DNA of 64,000 nt from CBDBBY01 sp965203215 (lineage in GTDB: Bacteria > Pseudomonadota > Alphaproteobacteria > Rhodobacterales > Rhodobacteraceae): positions 4,712,001 through 4,776,000 of the forward strand of contig CBDBBY010000001.1 of assembly GCA_965203215.1 (NCBI GenBank), read 5' to 3'. A program made the position numbers and the translations under genes. The notes beneath the pieces were generated by a model. The model did no database searches. It saw only the letters and a program-made list of their open reading frames with translations, and was not told the origin of the DNA. This document shows positions 1-8,766 of the stretch, piece by piece. Numbering within the stretch: position 1 is the stretch's first letter; every line of letters begins with the position of its first letter.

Positions 1-2
1 TT

Positions 3-362
3 CTGCCGGTCAATCTGCTTACAGAGGCCGTACGGTCATACAATGATCAAGCCTACAACGTCTTTCCGAAGTTTCTCGAGAGTTCGCTCGAAGCGTTCAG
101 GGAAAGCCAAACCAAGCTGATGGAGAACTTTGCGACAATGTCGCCGATTGCGGCATTCGATGCAATGCAGAATCAACAGCAGGCTTTCATTGCGCAAATG
201 CTGAGAACCGGAAACGCAAAGCCGCAACCGCCTGAAACGCGCGCCGAACGGTCGTCTGAACCCGATGCGTCGACGAATTTGGATGAGATCAAGCGTACGC
301 TTTCCGACTTGCAGGCAAAAATTGCAAGTTTTGAGAACGACAATGAATCGAGCGGCGAATGA
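3..362 (+). CDS. phaR: Polyhydroxyalkanoate synthesis repressor PhaR, C-terminal part
   Basis: The open frame enters from the left edge and gives the last 119 residues of a protein. PhaR binds PHA-granule DNA targets and the polymer itself, and represses phasin and granule genes. The visible part has the regulator's middle block (LPVNLLTEAVRSYND, then FPKFLESSLEAF), followed by a Gln-rich segment and a short charged C-terminal helix. The N-terminal DNA-binding domain lies outside the window, so the name rests on the middle and tail only. The stop overlaps the next gene's ATG by four bases, which implies translational coupling. An internal ATG at 120 is not taken as the start because coding similarity continues upstream of it. 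Confidence 0.72.
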   Translation: MPVNLLTEAVRSYNDQAYNVFPKFLESSLEAFRESQTKLMENFATMSPIAAFDAMQNQQQAFIAQMLRTGNAKPQPPETRAERSSEPDASTNLDEIKRTLSDLQAKIASFENDNESSGE

Positions 363-1159
363 GCACCGAAACCGGTTTGTCTGAATCCGTTCTCCGCTTG
401 ATTGCGGAAGAACTGTTCAACGCCCATCGAGATGGAAGGCCAATCGATCCGCCCAGCACGACGCGCGGGATGGGTGCCGCCGATGCCGCGGTCGTCCGGC
501 GCATGCTAGCGGAGTTGCATGTTGCCGGGGGATGCAAGCATTGCGGCTACAAGATCGGATTCACCTCCAAGGTCATGCAGGATTCGTTGGGGATTCGCGA
601 ACCCGAATTCGGCTTCCTGTTCGACGACTACATTCTTGGGGATGCCGACCCAGTTGTCGTCAGCAAATTCTGCGAGACATGCGCGGAACCCGAAATCGCA
701 TTCGAAATGGCGCATGATCTGTGCGGTCCTGCAACGATTGAAGATGTGCTTGACGCCGTCGAGTGCGTGCGGCCTGCGATTGAAATAGTGGATTCGCGGT
801 GCGGGCTGCGGCGGTCGCAAGCCGCCGACATGGTTGCGGACAATGTGCTCGCGGCGAGAGCCGTGCTTGGATCAGCATCGTTCGGGCCGCGGGACGTCGA
901 GTTGGACAGGCTGCCGGTGACAATTGAGACGGACGGCGAATCCCTTTCCGGGATGACGTCGGATGTCATGGGGCATCCTGCAGCTTCGGTCGCTTGGCTG
1001 GCAGGGCGCTTGTCGGAAGCGGGCGGGTTGGATGGATCGATCAAAGCCGGAGCGATCATCATGTCGGGATCCTCAACCAAGTATGTTCGAATTTCCGCGG
1101 GAAACAAGCTGGCCGCGGATTTCGGAGCATTGGGCTCCATCAGATTGGAATTCGTCTGA
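359..1159 (+). CDS. 2-keto-4-pentenoate hydratase family protein (MhpD/HpaH-like)
   Basis: This 266-residue protein belongs to the FAH superfamily branch of 2-oxopent-4-enoate / 2-oxohept-3-enedioate hydratases. These add water to enol-keto acids in meta-cleavage pathways using a divalent metal. The metal-ligand pattern is visible: E110 and E112 in AEPEIAFEM and E142 in RPAIEIVD. The C-terminal GSSTKYVRISAGNKLAADFG matches the end of the family, so the gene is full length. It starts inside the phaR stop (ATGA overlap). No other aromatic-degradation gene sits nearby, so the real substrate is unknown. The last ~260 bases of the gene are duplicated at 2073-2320. Confidence 0.8.
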   Translation: MSTETGLSESVLRLIAEELFNAHRDGRPIDPPSTTRGMGAADAAVVRRMLAELHVAGGCKHCGYKIGFTSKVMQDSLGIREPEFGFLFDDYILGDADPVVVSKFCETCAEPEIAFEMAHDLCGPATIEDVLDAVECVRPAIEIVDSRCGLRRSQAADMVADNVLAARAVLGSASFGPRDVELDRLPVTIETDGESLSGMTSDVMGHPAASVAWLAGRLSEAGGLDGSIKAGAIIMSGSSTKYVRISAGNKLAADFGALGSIRLEFV

Positions 1160-1222
1160 AGACGCCGGATCGATTCAGGCGTTGGACCGGCGCGATTCCT
1201 ATCCGAACAGCAACGCGCGTTC

Positions 1223-1425
1223 AGGTGCCGGCCGGCGTCGCAGTTCGGGTGGAGGCGGCCTTGAAAAGGCTTGCTATCAAGTCGGCGAACTCACTGCTGT
1301 CCGTAGGTCTTGCCATTCCATTGCGGGCGCGGTCCAAAAAATTGTCGGGGACGATACCCTGCATGCGGTTCTCGATCAGGGCATCGATGATGTCGGCGTT
1401 GAATTCGGGATCCGGCTGACGACCG
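1223..1425 (-). pseudogene. Truncated copy of the glutamine amidotransferase C-terminus
   Basis: On the minus strand this stretch still reads without a stop as the last ~65 residues of the amidotransferase at 2382-3086. It begins PDPEFNADIIDALIENR where the intact gene has PHPEFSADVIDALIENR, and it ends in its own TGA. By eye it is roughly three-quarters identical in protein. The catalytic His of the PHPE motif is Asp here, and there is no upstream half, so it cannot be an enzyme. It faces the intact hydratase exactly as the intact amidotransferase faces the hydratase fragment at 2073-2320. This marks it as one half of an old tandem duplication of the gene junction. Confidence 0.75.
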
Positions 1426-1448
1426 CAATGACGCTCCTCTGGAACTCG

Positions 1449-1748
1449 TCAAGGGGCATGGCCGGTTCTTGCCTCGATCTCCTTGAGGATCGCCGCAGCC
1501 AAGTAAGCCGCTTCAAGGTCGCCGTTTCGGCGCAAACCGTTGGCAACTTCGTCCATGGTGCTGTAGGTCGCATGGGGCGGCACGTACCAGAGAGCCGTGG
1601 CGCCGTAGCGGTCCCAAGCAATCTTGCGCAGTTCCATCAGCCGCTCGCCGATATCTTCGTATCTTACCTTGACCCCCAAGCTTGCCTGCTGGGCCGCCCG
1701 GGCCTCGGCGGCGCAGATGAAGCGCTCGTCTATCCGGTTGTTAGCCAT
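1449..1748 (-). CDS. Small hypothetical protein
   Basis: A 99-residue frame starting MANNRIDERF. It has acceptable alpha-helical composition, no signal peptide, no membrane segment and no cysteine. I recognise no domain. The Ala/Glu/Arg-rich middle (AAEARAAQQASLGVKVRYED) and a GDLEAAYLAAAILKEI helix look like a real soluble helical protein rather than an antisense shadow. No clear ribosome-binding site precedes the chosen ATG, and the frame stays open 36 codons upstream. It sits in the spacer between the two copies of the duplicated hydratase/amidotransferase junction, so it probably arrived with the inserted material. Confidence 0.4.
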   Translation of the reverse strand: MANNRIDERFICAAEARAAQQASLGVKVRYEDIGERLMELRKIAWDRYGATALWYVPPHATYSTMDEVANGLRRNGDLEAAYLAAAILKEIEARTGHAP

Positions 1749-1925
1749 GATGAGCAATATAGGGTAGGAACGACCCGGGCTAAAGTATCTTTTGGTGCCG
1801 CTTACAGGTGGCTGGATGGGAAATTTCGGCCGAAGGCAATTCGTCAGGACCGGCATCCTTCATCCTGCTCTGCCACCGGCATCGCCACTTGGTATTTCGA
1901 GGGTGCATCCCAGTTCTCCTGGTTG

Positions 1926-2068
1926 AGATGGGCGCGGCGCTGCTTTTCGAAAGCGGGTGCCAATGCTCTGCTTGCCGTAAAATGTTGAATCGAAAACAGT
2001 CGTTGGGCCGACTTTCTCAGTTTGAGGGCTTGTCGCACCGCTTGACCAGATAAAACGGGACGCACCCC
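1926..2068 (-). repeat. Dispersed degenerate element R1, long copy
   Basis: Read on the minus strand it begins GGGTGCGTCCCGTTTT, then TGGTCAAGCGG, then a block around AAGTCGGCCCAACGACTG. The same order of blocks occurs at 62555-62690. Shorter versions of the first block occur near 10731, 21172, 39435, 45972, 49009 and 49096. In one frame the two long copies give similar peptides (KSAQRLFSIQHF here, KSARRLFSMQHL there), so it may be the ruin of a coding mobile element. No transposase motif is left. Confidence 0.55.
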
Positions 2069-2072
2069 GCGG

Positions 2073-2320
2073 GACATTGAGTTGGACAGGCTGCCGGTGA
2101 CAATTGAGACGGACGGCGAATCCCTTTCCGGGATGGCGTCCGACGTCACGGGGCATCCGGCCGCTTCGGCAGCCCGGCTGGCAGGGCGTTTGTCGGAGGC
2201 GGGCTGGACGGATCGATCATCAAGTCGGGGTCCTCAACCAAGTATGCTCGAATTTCCGCGGGAAACAGGCTGGCCGCGGATTTCGAAGCATTGGGTTCCA
2301 TCAGATTGGAATTCGTCTGA
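2073..2320 (+). pseudogene. Truncated, frameshifted copy of the hydratase 3' end
   Basis: These bases repeat about 893-1159 of the intact hydratase, including LDRLPVTIETDGESLSGM and the closing LGSIRLEFV with its TGA. A short deletion after LAGRLSEAG shifts the frame and removes the GLDGSIKAGAII segment. There is no start or N-terminal half. Together with the fragment at 1223-1425 it defines a tandem duplication with an offset of about 1.18 kb. Confidence 0.8.
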
Positions 2321-2381
2321 AGATATCTGGTCAACCCGGGCATTGGACCAGCATGATGTCAATCTGGACAGTAGCGCGCGT

Positions 2382-3086
2382 TCAGACGCCGTTCGACGTC
2401 GCAGTTCGGGCGGAAGCGGCGTTGAAAAAGCTTGCAATCAGATCGGCGAACTCGCTGCTGTCCGTCGGGCTTGCCATTCCATTGCGGGCGCGATCCAGCA
2501 ATTCGTCGGGGACGATTCCGCAGGCGCGGTTCTCGATCAGAGCGTCGATGACATCGGCGCTGAATTCGGGATGCGGTTGAATCGATAACGCGCGGTCGCC
2601 GTAAGAAAGCATCGCATATTTGCAGAAATCGGAAGTCCCGATCACATCCGCGCATTCGGGCGGAACGACGATTTGGTCTTGATGCCAAGCATTCAGGGCG
2701 ACCCGTCGCCCGTTCCAATCGTACTCGGTTCGACCCACCGCCCATCCGCCGGAAAACTTTTCGACCGTCCCGCCGAGTGCCGTCGCGAGAGCTTGATGCC
2801 CGAAGCATACGCCGACGACGGGAACTTGGTCTCGATGGCATTGCCTCAAGAAGCGCAGGAGGCGACCGATCCAGTCGAATTCGTCGTATACCGAGTATCG
2901 CGAACCGGTCACGAGCCAGCCGTCCGCGTCGCTCGTCGACGCGGGGAACTCGCTGTCGACCACATTCCAGATTGCGAAGTCAAACCCTTTTCCGTCGAGG
3001 AACCGGGCAAACATGTCCGAGAATTCGCCGTGATCATGCTCCTTGCCTTCAAGGAAATGGCCTGTCTGCAGAATGCCGATTTTCAT
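2382..3086 (-). CDS. Type 1 glutamine amidotransferase (GMP-synthase-like)
   Basis: A 234-residue class I amidotransferase domain with no fused synthetase. The nucleophile elbow is VVGVCFGHQALA with C94, and the His-Glu pair is in QPHPEFSADV (H172, E174), so the catalytic triad is complete. Such stand-alone proteins hydrolyse glutamine or related gamma-glutamyl amides; the acceptor cannot be told from sequence. I start at the ATG after AAAGAGCGG rather than at the in-frame TTG six codons upstream. It is convergent with the hydratase fragment at 2073-2320. A truncated second copy of its C-terminus lies at 1223-1425. Confidence 0.8.
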   Translation of the reverse strand: MKIGILQTGHFLEGKEHDHGEFSDMFARFLDGKGFDFAIWNVVDSEFPASTSDADGWLVTGSRYSVYDEFDWIGRLLRFLRQCHRDQVPVVGVCFGHQALATALGGTVEKFSGGWAVGRTEYDWNGRRVALNAWHQDQIVVPPECADVIGTSDFCKYAMLSYGDRALSIQPHPEFSADVIDALIENRACGIVPDELLDRARNGMASPTDSSEFADLIASFFNAASARTATSNGV

Positions 3087-3227
3087 TATCCGCTCTTTGC
3101 GCAATTCGGACGCGTTGCCTCATGATTAGGATAGCCCGCCCGATTGGTCAAATGCGGAAGGGACTGCCAGTCGCGTGCGATGATCGTTCCGGAATGTCGG
3201 CTCTCCGGGCAAGCTGCCGATTGACCC

Positions 3228-3980
3228 TTACGGCGGACGGGCTGGCGGCGGCGGAATTTTCAAATACTCGGATTTCGCAATTCGGACCAATCCGCGGTAC
3301 GGAATGAGCCTCTTGTCGCAGTCGCCGATTGAACTCACGGCGGCGCGAACGGCATGAAACAGAACGTCCGCGAGTTCTGGAAAACCGGTGACGAAGGGCA
3401 GGCCGGGTGTCGGCGTCGAGAAACCGACAGTTTTCAGATCCATCGCCCACGGCTTCAGCATCAAGAGGAGTCTCCAGGAGGAAGCGTCGATCGCCGCAAT
3501 CTCCGCATTGCCGCGGAATACTGCATATGCCGACGCTTCATGGCTGCCGGTCTCCAGCAACTCGGAGAAGGCGATCGCATTGGCCGCCGCTTCCTGCATC
3601 GGAGCAGCCCAGCCGGACTGTGAATCTTCGCCGTTGAAGGCAAGCCGCGCACCGTCGAATTCCTTGAAGCAAGACTGTGCGCAAGCATTCGATGCGACGA
3701 AGGCGCTGCGGTAGTAACCCGGTTCGCATGCCTCCAGCTCGCAGTCCGGCGTGCCGACAAGAGTCAGAGAATTGTGCAATTCGTTGCGGAACGGCAGACC
3801 GCAGGTCTGAGAAAGAAGCAGTTTTTCATTTCTCCAGACTTCGTAGCGGCTCGCTTCCCGCTGGAGCTTGGCAGGCGCTTCTATGCCCTCGCGAGCCAGT
3901 TCGGTTCGGATGGAATGCCACAATCTGTCGTTCGCGGCGGCCGCCTCCGGGAAATCATACATCGGAAGGGAAGCGATCAT
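3228..3980 (-). CDS. PhnD-like periplasmic-binding-fold protein
   Basis: 250 residues resembling the phosphate/phosphite/phosphonate ABC transporter substrate-binding family. It opens MIASLPMYDFPEA and has the family's LTLVGTPDCELEACEPGYYRS segment, an SQSGWAAPMQEAA loop, and the late GFSTPTPGLPFVTG and IPYRGLVRIA blocks. I see no signal peptide, which is unusual for a periplasmic receptor and is known for cytoplasmic members of this fold. No permease or ATPase gene is adjacent. Its ATG overlaps the end of the upstream TerB-like gene (ATGA), so the two are co-translated. The ligand is unknown. Confidence 0.65.
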   Translation of the reverse strand: MIASLPMYDFPEAAAANDRLWHSIRTELAREGIEAPAKLQREASRYEVWRNEKLLLSQTCGLPFRNELHNSLTLVGTPDCELEACEPGYYRSAFVASNACAQSCFKEFDGARLAFNGEDSQSGWAAPMQEAAANAIAFSELLETGSHEASAYAVFRGNAEIAAIDASSWRLLLMLKPWAMDLKTVGFSTPTPGLPFVTGFPELADVLFHAVRAAVSSIGDCDKRLIPYRGLVRIAKSEYLKIPPPPARPP

Positions 3981-4420
3981 TGCGAGCGCGCAATGACCCT
4001 TCGCCTTGCAAGCGCATTTTCGCGGTCGGAAATCCCAAGGAGGCTGGAGATCAGTCTCATATGGCCATGCTCCTGGTCCGCATGGCGGCCGTCGGACAAT
4101 GCGACGTCCCATAGGGCTTCCACTAGCGCGTCGCGCTCTTCGAACGGCACGACGTCCTTGAGCATCCGAGTGAACCGGACGGTGTCGGGCGCATCCGCCT
4201 CGATAATCTCGGCTTCCGAGCGCAGTTCCGCAGCGCCTGTCGCCGCAAGTCCGTATCGCGCGGACAGAATTTGATCGATGCGTTCCCGTTCCACCTCCAT
4301 GTAGGAACTGTCGGACCGCGCGATCCTGACCAGCAAAACGGAAAGAGCGAGGCGGCAGTCTTCCTCGGATAGCGGTTCTGGATCCGGGGCAGCAAGTTTT
4401 GCCAGAAATGATCGGAGCAT
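3977..4420 (-). CDS. TerB-like (tellurite-resistance TerB fold) protein
   Basis: 147 residues, all helical in appearance. An acidic ALSVLLVRIARSDSSYMEVE segment and a second one, ALWDVALSDGRHADQEHG, are the two pseudo-repeats of the TerB/DjlA-N fold. This fold often binds metal or acts as a small adaptor. Family members in alphaproteobacteria are common and mostly of unknown role. It is the first gene of a two-gene unit with the PhnD-like protein, overlapping by four bases. No ter operon gene is near, so tellurite resistance is not implied. Confidence 0.65.
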   Translation of the reverse strand: MLRSFLAKLAAPDPEPLSEEDCRLALSVLLVRIARSDSSYMEVERERIDQILSARYGLAATGAAELRSEAEIIEADAPDTVRFTRMLKDVVPFEERDALVEALWDVALSDGRHADQEHGHMRLISSLLGISDRENALARRRVIARSQ

Positions 4421-4493
4421 GCCTTCCGCGATAATTCAAAGGTTGCGAGGCTTCAACCCGGTTGTCCGCGCACTGCGTCCGCGGCCTGCCGCA

Positions 4494-5777
4494 TTAGGTT
4501 GCGCTCAACTCAATGGTGTCATTTCGTTCGGGCGACGTCGAAAGGTACCCGACTTGGACTCCGACTGCGGCTTCGATGCGCTTGACATATTCAAGCGCTT
4601 CGGAAGGCAGGTCCGATTGCTTTCGCTTGCCAGCGGTATTTCCGGCCCATCCTCGCATTGTTTCGTAAACAGGCTCGGCTTTCGCTTGCAGGGCGGACGC
4701 TGCGGGAAAATGATCGTGGAAGTCGCCATCGATCCTGTAGCCTACGCAGATCTTGAGTTCATCCAGATTGTCGAGGACGTCCAGTTTCGTCAGTGCGAGC
4801 AAGTCGATCCCAGCGATGCCGCACATTTGCTTCGTCAAGCATGCGTCGAACCATCCGCATCGTCTGGGCCGTCCGGTGACGGTTCCGAACTCGTGACCGG
4901 CTTTCGCAAGATAGGCCCCGACGTCGTTGCGGAGTTCAGTCGGAAACGGCCCCTCGCCGACACGGGTCGTGTAGGATTTGGCGACCCCGATCGCGGTTCC
5001 GATTGTCCCTATGCCGGATCCGGATCCGCTGAGCGCATTGCTTGGAACGGTCGATGAAGAAGTGACGTAAGGATAGCTTCCGTGGTCGATGTCGAGAAGA
5101 ACGCCTTGGGCGCCCTCGTATAGAATTTTGCGGCCCAGATCCCGCGATTCTCCGATCGCCTTCCAAGCCGGCTTCGCGAACGGGAGTATCTTGGGAGCGA
5201 TTTGTCGAAGCTCGCGGATCAAATTCTCCGCGTCTACAAGGGGGGCGTCCAGGCCTTTCCTAAGCGCGTTGTGATGCCGCAAAAGCCGGCTTACGGCTGC
5301 GTTCATCGAAGCATCGTCGCCGAGATCCGCCAGACGGACGGCTCGCCTGCCGACCTTGTCCTCGTACGCGGGTCCGATTCCGCGGCCGGTGGTGCCGATC
5401 CTTGCGCTGCCGGCTGCATTTTCGCGCAGGGTGTCAAGCTCCTTGTGAAGCTTCAGGATCAAGGCGACGTTGTCTGCGACCACCAAATTATCGGGATCAA
5501 TCGGGATGCCTCGGCTCCGCAAATCGTCGACTTCGTCAAGCATTGCCCAAGGTTCCAGGACGGTTCCGCTTCCGATGATGGAAAGGATGCCCGGCCTTAT
5601 CGCCCCCGAAGGCAGCATGGACAGCTTGTACGTATCGCCCTCCACGACCAGCGTATGGCCTGCATTGTTGCCGCCTTGGAATCGAACGACAACATCGAAC
5701 TCTTCGGCAAGCCAATCGACGAACTTCCCTTTGCCTTCGTCGCCCCATTGAACGCCGACTACGACTGTGTCTGTCAT
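4494..5777 (-). CDS. purA: Adenylosuccinate synthetase
   Basis: The 427-residue enzyme joins IMP and aspartate with GTP in the first step from IMP to AMP. The start is fixed by MTDTVVVGVQWGDEGKGK: D13 (catalytic base) and the GDEGKGK P-loop, with H41 in NNAGHT. Later motifs are TTGRGIGPAYEDK, the IMP loop GARGVLLD-like EGAQGVLLDIDHG, and TRVGEGPFPTE. The length is normal for the family. The frame is open 37 codons further upstream, but those residues have no family counterpart. It is divergent from secG. Confidence 0.96.
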   Translation of the reverse strand: MTDTVVVGVQWGDEGKGKFVDWLAEEFDVVVRFQGGNNAGHTLVVEGDTYKLSMLPSGAIRPGILSIIGSGTVLEPWAMLDEVDDLRSRGIPIDPDNLVVADNVALILKLHKELDTLRENAAGSARIGTTGRGIGPAYEDKVGRRAVRLADLGDDASMNAAVSRLLRHHNALRKGLDAPLVDAENLIRELRQIAPKILPFAKPAWKAIGESRDLGRKILYEGAQGVLLDIDHGSYPYVTSSSTVPSNALSGSGSGIGTIGTAIGVAKSYTTRVGEGPFPTELRNDVGAYLAKAGHEFGTVTGRPRRCGWFDACLTKQMCGIAGIDLLALTKLDVLDNLDELKICVGYRIDGDFHDHFPAASALQAKAEPVYETMRGWAGNTAGKRKQSDLPSEALEYVKRIEAAVGVQVGYLSTSPERNDTIELSAT

Positions 5778-5956
5778 TTGGAGTGCACTCCGGAGGATAT
5801 CGCTTCGCCGCGCCGATGCCGATCCCAAGTCGTGCCCCGTTACGGCGGCCAAGCGTCGCTTGGTATTGATTATCGCTTGCGCTAGCAACCTGTATTGTTT
5901 AGTTGCGTCGCAGAACGTCCGTCATATATGCCTTTCTTGGTGAGCAACGCTTTCCG

Positions 5957-6325
5957 ATGAGCAACGTAACACTTGTCATTCACCTGATTCTGGCCCTCGT
6001 GCTGATTTGCATCGTCCTTCTTCAGCGGTCGGAAGGCGGCGGCTTGGGCATTGGCGGCGGAGGCGGCGGGGTGATGTCGGGCCGTCAGGCCGCGACCGCA
6101 CTTGGAAAGCTCACTTGGGTATGCGCCATCGCGTTTCTTTGCACGTCATTGGCGCTGACGATTCTAACGGCGCGCGAACAAGCAGGGGATTCCGTGCTGG
6201 AGCGCCTTGGCGAGAGCGCAGGCGAAAACCAGCCGGATGCGGGAGGCGACAATTCAATCGCCGGCGAAGATCTGCTGCCCCCGCCCGTTCTTGACGCTCC
6301 GACCCTTCCGCCCCCGGCGGAATAA
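5957..6325 (+). CDS. secG: Preprotein translocase subunit SecG
   Basis: A 122-residue small membrane partner of SecYE. It has the SecG pattern: a first membrane helix (VTLVIHLILALVLICIVLLQ), the conserved RSEGGGLGIGGG turn, and a second helix around WVCAIAFLCTSLALTIL. The C-terminal tail is long, acidic and Pro-rich. The start is the Met of MSNVTLV, which puts the first helix at the N-terminus; the frame is open 18 codons earlier. secG directly before pyrG is a common alphaproteobacterial arrangement. Confidence 0.93.
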   Translation: MSNVTLVIHLILALVLICIVLLQRSEGGGLGIGGGGGGVMSGRQAATALGKLTWVCAIAFLCTSLALTILTAREQAGDSVLERLGESAGENQPDAGGDNSIAGEDLLPPPVLDAPTLPPPAE

Positions 6326-6483
6326 GGGGAAACGGTCGGCGCCGGGGTCGTCAGGCGAGAGACTTCGGACCAAAATCCTGTTTGCCATCCCGGCGACTGT
6401 GCATTACCGAATGAATCCCGTGTTCGCAGTGAGCGATCCAAGAGGCAGATGCGGCTCAGGCCAACGCGGGAGATCAGAATCAT

Positions 6484-8133
6484 TTGACGAGATTCATATT
6501 CATTACCGGCGGCGTCGTGTCGTCTTTGGGCAAAGGCTTGACGGCGGCGTCGCTGGGAGTGCTGCTTCAAGCCAGAGGCTACTCGGTCCGCCTGCGCAAG
6601 CTCGACCCCTATTTGAACGTCGATCCGGGAACGATGAGCCCGTGCGAGCACGGAGAGGTGTTCGTCACGGACGACGGCGCCGAAACCGATCTGGACATCG
6701 GACATTACGAGCGCTTCACTGGCGTGGCGGCATGCCGGAACGACTCGATTTCCTCCGGGAAGATCTACTCGACAGTATTGGAGAAAGAGCGGCAGGGCGC
6801 GTTCCTCGGCGAGACGATCCAGTTCATCCCTCACGTGACCAACGAAATCAAAGCATTCATTTCGGACCGCGAAGGCGACGCCGATTTCATGCTGTGCGAA
6901 ATTGGCGGCACGATCGGGGATATTGAAGGCTTGCCGTTCTACGAGGCGATTCGCCAGTTCGCGCATGATCGCCCGAACGGCCAGTGCGCGTTCCTTCACC
7001 TCACTTTGGTTCCCTTCATCGAAGCGTGCAACGAACTGAAAACGAAGCCGACTCAGCATTCCGTCAAGGAGCTGCGTTCCATCGGAATATCCCCGGACGT
7101 GCTCTTATGCCGCTCGGCCAAGCCTATTCCTGCGAAAGAACGATCAAAAATTGCGCTCTTCTGCAATGTCCGGCCCGAGGACGTGGTTTCCGCTCCGAAT
7201 CTGAATTCGATTTACGACGCGCCGCTCGCTTACCACGATCAAGGTCTGGATGATGCAGTTCTCAGGGCGTTCGGGGTGGCGCCTCTGCCAAAGCCGAACC
7301 TGTCCACTTGGACCGAAGTTTCCGAACGGATCACAGGAGCGGAAGGAGAGGTTCGGGTCGCCGTCGTCGGCAAATACAGCGATGTGGAGGACGCCTACAA
7401 GTCAATCGACGAAGCTCTGTGCCACGGCGGCATCGCCAACAAGGTCCGTGTCAAGTCCCACGTCATATTGTCCGAAGTGTTTGAAGAGAAAGATCCGACA
7501 CCATACTTGGAGCAATGTCATGCCATCCTGATTCCAGGCGGTTTCGGCGATCGCGGCATTGAAGGGAAGATCAAGGCAGCCGGTTTCGCCCGGGAGCGGA
7601 AGGTCCCGTTCCTTGGAATTTGCCTTGGCATGCAAATGGCTGTCGTCGAAGCCGTCCGCAGCCTGCTTGGAATTGAGAACGCAGGATCCGAGGAGTTCGA
7701 AAACGACGAAGGCATCGGAGACGGAAAATTCGACCATGTCGTTTACTACATGGGTCGATGGGTGAAAGACGGAGAAACGATCATCCGCCGTCCCGGCGAC
7801 GGCAAGGGCGCGACGATGCGGCTTGGCGCATACCCCGCGACGCTGGAAGAAGGGAGCAAAGCTGCCTCCATATACGGTGCCACGGAAATTTCGGAGCGGC
7901 ACAGGCACCGATACGAAATAGACACAAAATACAGATCGAGGCTGGAGGAGCACGGAGTCAGGTTTTCGGGGATGTCCCCGGACGGGAGATTGCCGGAAAT
8001 CGTCGAGATCGCGGACCATCCCTGGTTTATCGGCGTGCAGTTCCATCCGGAATTGAAGTCCCGGCCGTTCAATCCTCATCCTCTGTTCGCGGATTTCATA
8101 CGCGCGGCGATCGAGCAGACTCGCTTGGTGTAA
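6484..8133 (+). CDS. pyrG: CTP synthase
   Basis: The 549-residue enzyme converts UTP to CTP with ATP and glutamine. The N-terminal synthetase domain (about 1-267) has the GGVVSSLGKG P-loop and SVRLRKLDPYLNVDPG. The C-terminal class I amidotransferase domain has nucleophile C380 in FLGICLGMQMAV and H521/E523 in VQFHPELKSRP. The start is TTG (TTGACGAGATTC), because the family's first residues, TRFIFITGG, follow it and no ATG is in reach. The 158 bases after secG hold no other gene. Confidence 0.96.
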   Translation: MTRFIFITGGVVSSLGKGLTAASLGVLLQARGYSVRLRKLDPYLNVDPGTMSPCEHGEVFVTDDGAETDLDIGHYERFTGVAACRNDSISSGKIYSTVLEKERQGAFLGETIQFIPHVTNEIKAFISDREGDADFMLCEIGGTIGDIEGLPFYEAIRQFAHDRPNGQCAFLHLTLVPFIEACNELKTKPTQHSVKELRSIGISPDVLLCRSAKPIPAKERSKIALFCNVRPEDVVSAPNLNSIYDAPLAYHDQGLDDAVLRAFGVAPLPKPNLSTWTEVSERITGAEGEVRVAVVGKYSDVEDAYKSIDEALCHGGIANKVRVKSHVILSEVFEEKDPTPYLEQCHAILIPGGFGDRGIEGKIKAAGFARERKVPFLGICLGMQMAVVEAVRSLLGIENAGSEEFENDEGIGDGKFDHVVYYMGRWVKDGETIIRRPGDGKGATMRLGAYPATLEEGSKAASIYGATEISERHRHRYEIDTKYRSRLEEHGVRFSGMSPDGRLPEIVEIADHPWFIGVQFHPELKSRPFNPHPLFADFIRAAIEQTRLV

Positions 8134-8231
8134 TCTCTAGATTCAGGGCGTTGATTTGTCTGCGGATTTTGTATCCCGCGCACGGAATCGCATTGAGATG
8201 TGAACTCTGATACATCCAAGGAGATCAACGA

Positions 8232-8729
8232 ATGTCCTTTGCAAAATGGCTGGTTCTAGCTTTTTTCATCGGCGCCGCATCATTGGCCAACGCGATGCAG
8301 CCGTCTGTTTATTCCGTGGACGGCGTCGCGATCGGCGGATACGATCCGGTCGGCTACTTCGATCATCTTCAGCCTGTTAAGGGATTGCCGGAATTCACTG
8401 CGGAGTGGAACGGAACAGCCTGGCATTTCGCAAGCGAGGCCAACCGGTCGCGTTTCTTGGAAAATCCGGAGTTGTTCGCGCCGCATTACGGCGGCTACTG
8501 CGCGTATGCCGTATCGCAGGGCAGCATTGCCAAGACGGAGCCCGATGCCTTCACGATTCACGACGGAAAGCTTTATCTCAATTACGATCTTGCCGTTCAG
8601 AGAATTTGGCGTTGGGACGTTCCGGGCAATATCGAGGCGGCGGACGAGAATTGGCCGGGCGTGCTGGACGACGGACCTTTCGGGACGATGATTGGATTGC
8701 CTGAATCTCAATTGATCGTTTCCGGTTAG
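8232..8729 (+). CDS. Exported YHS-domain protein
   Basis: 165 residues with a clear Sec signal peptide (KWLVLAFFIGAASLANA, cut after about residue 21). This is followed by a YHS domain (about 35-105) with YDPVGYFDHLQPVKG and APHYGGYCAYAVSQG. YHS proteins are thought to bind copper or other metal, or to sit beside metal enzymes; the exact role here is unknown. An AAGGAG ribosome site lies eight bases before the ATG. The C-terminal part (WRWDVPGNIEAADENWPG) matches the usual ending of these periplasmic proteins, so it is complete. Confidence 0.8.
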   Translation: MSFAKWLVLAFFIGAASLANAMQPSVYSVDGVAIGGYDPVGYFDHLQPVKGLPEFTAEWNGTAWHFASEANRSRFLENPELFAPHYGGYCAYAVSQGSIAKTEPDAFTIHDGKLYLNYDLAVQRIWRWDVPGNIEAADENWPGVLDDGPFGTMIGLPESQLIVSG

Positions 8730-8766
8730 ACGAGCATTTTCTCGAGTGCAGTCCGGAGGAAAACGC

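Noticed and set aside
8730..8766. Possible thiamine riboswitch before the thiamine diphosphokinase gene
   Set aside because: Only 37 bases separate it from the YHS gene, and no THI-box elements are visible there or in the coding DNA just upstream.
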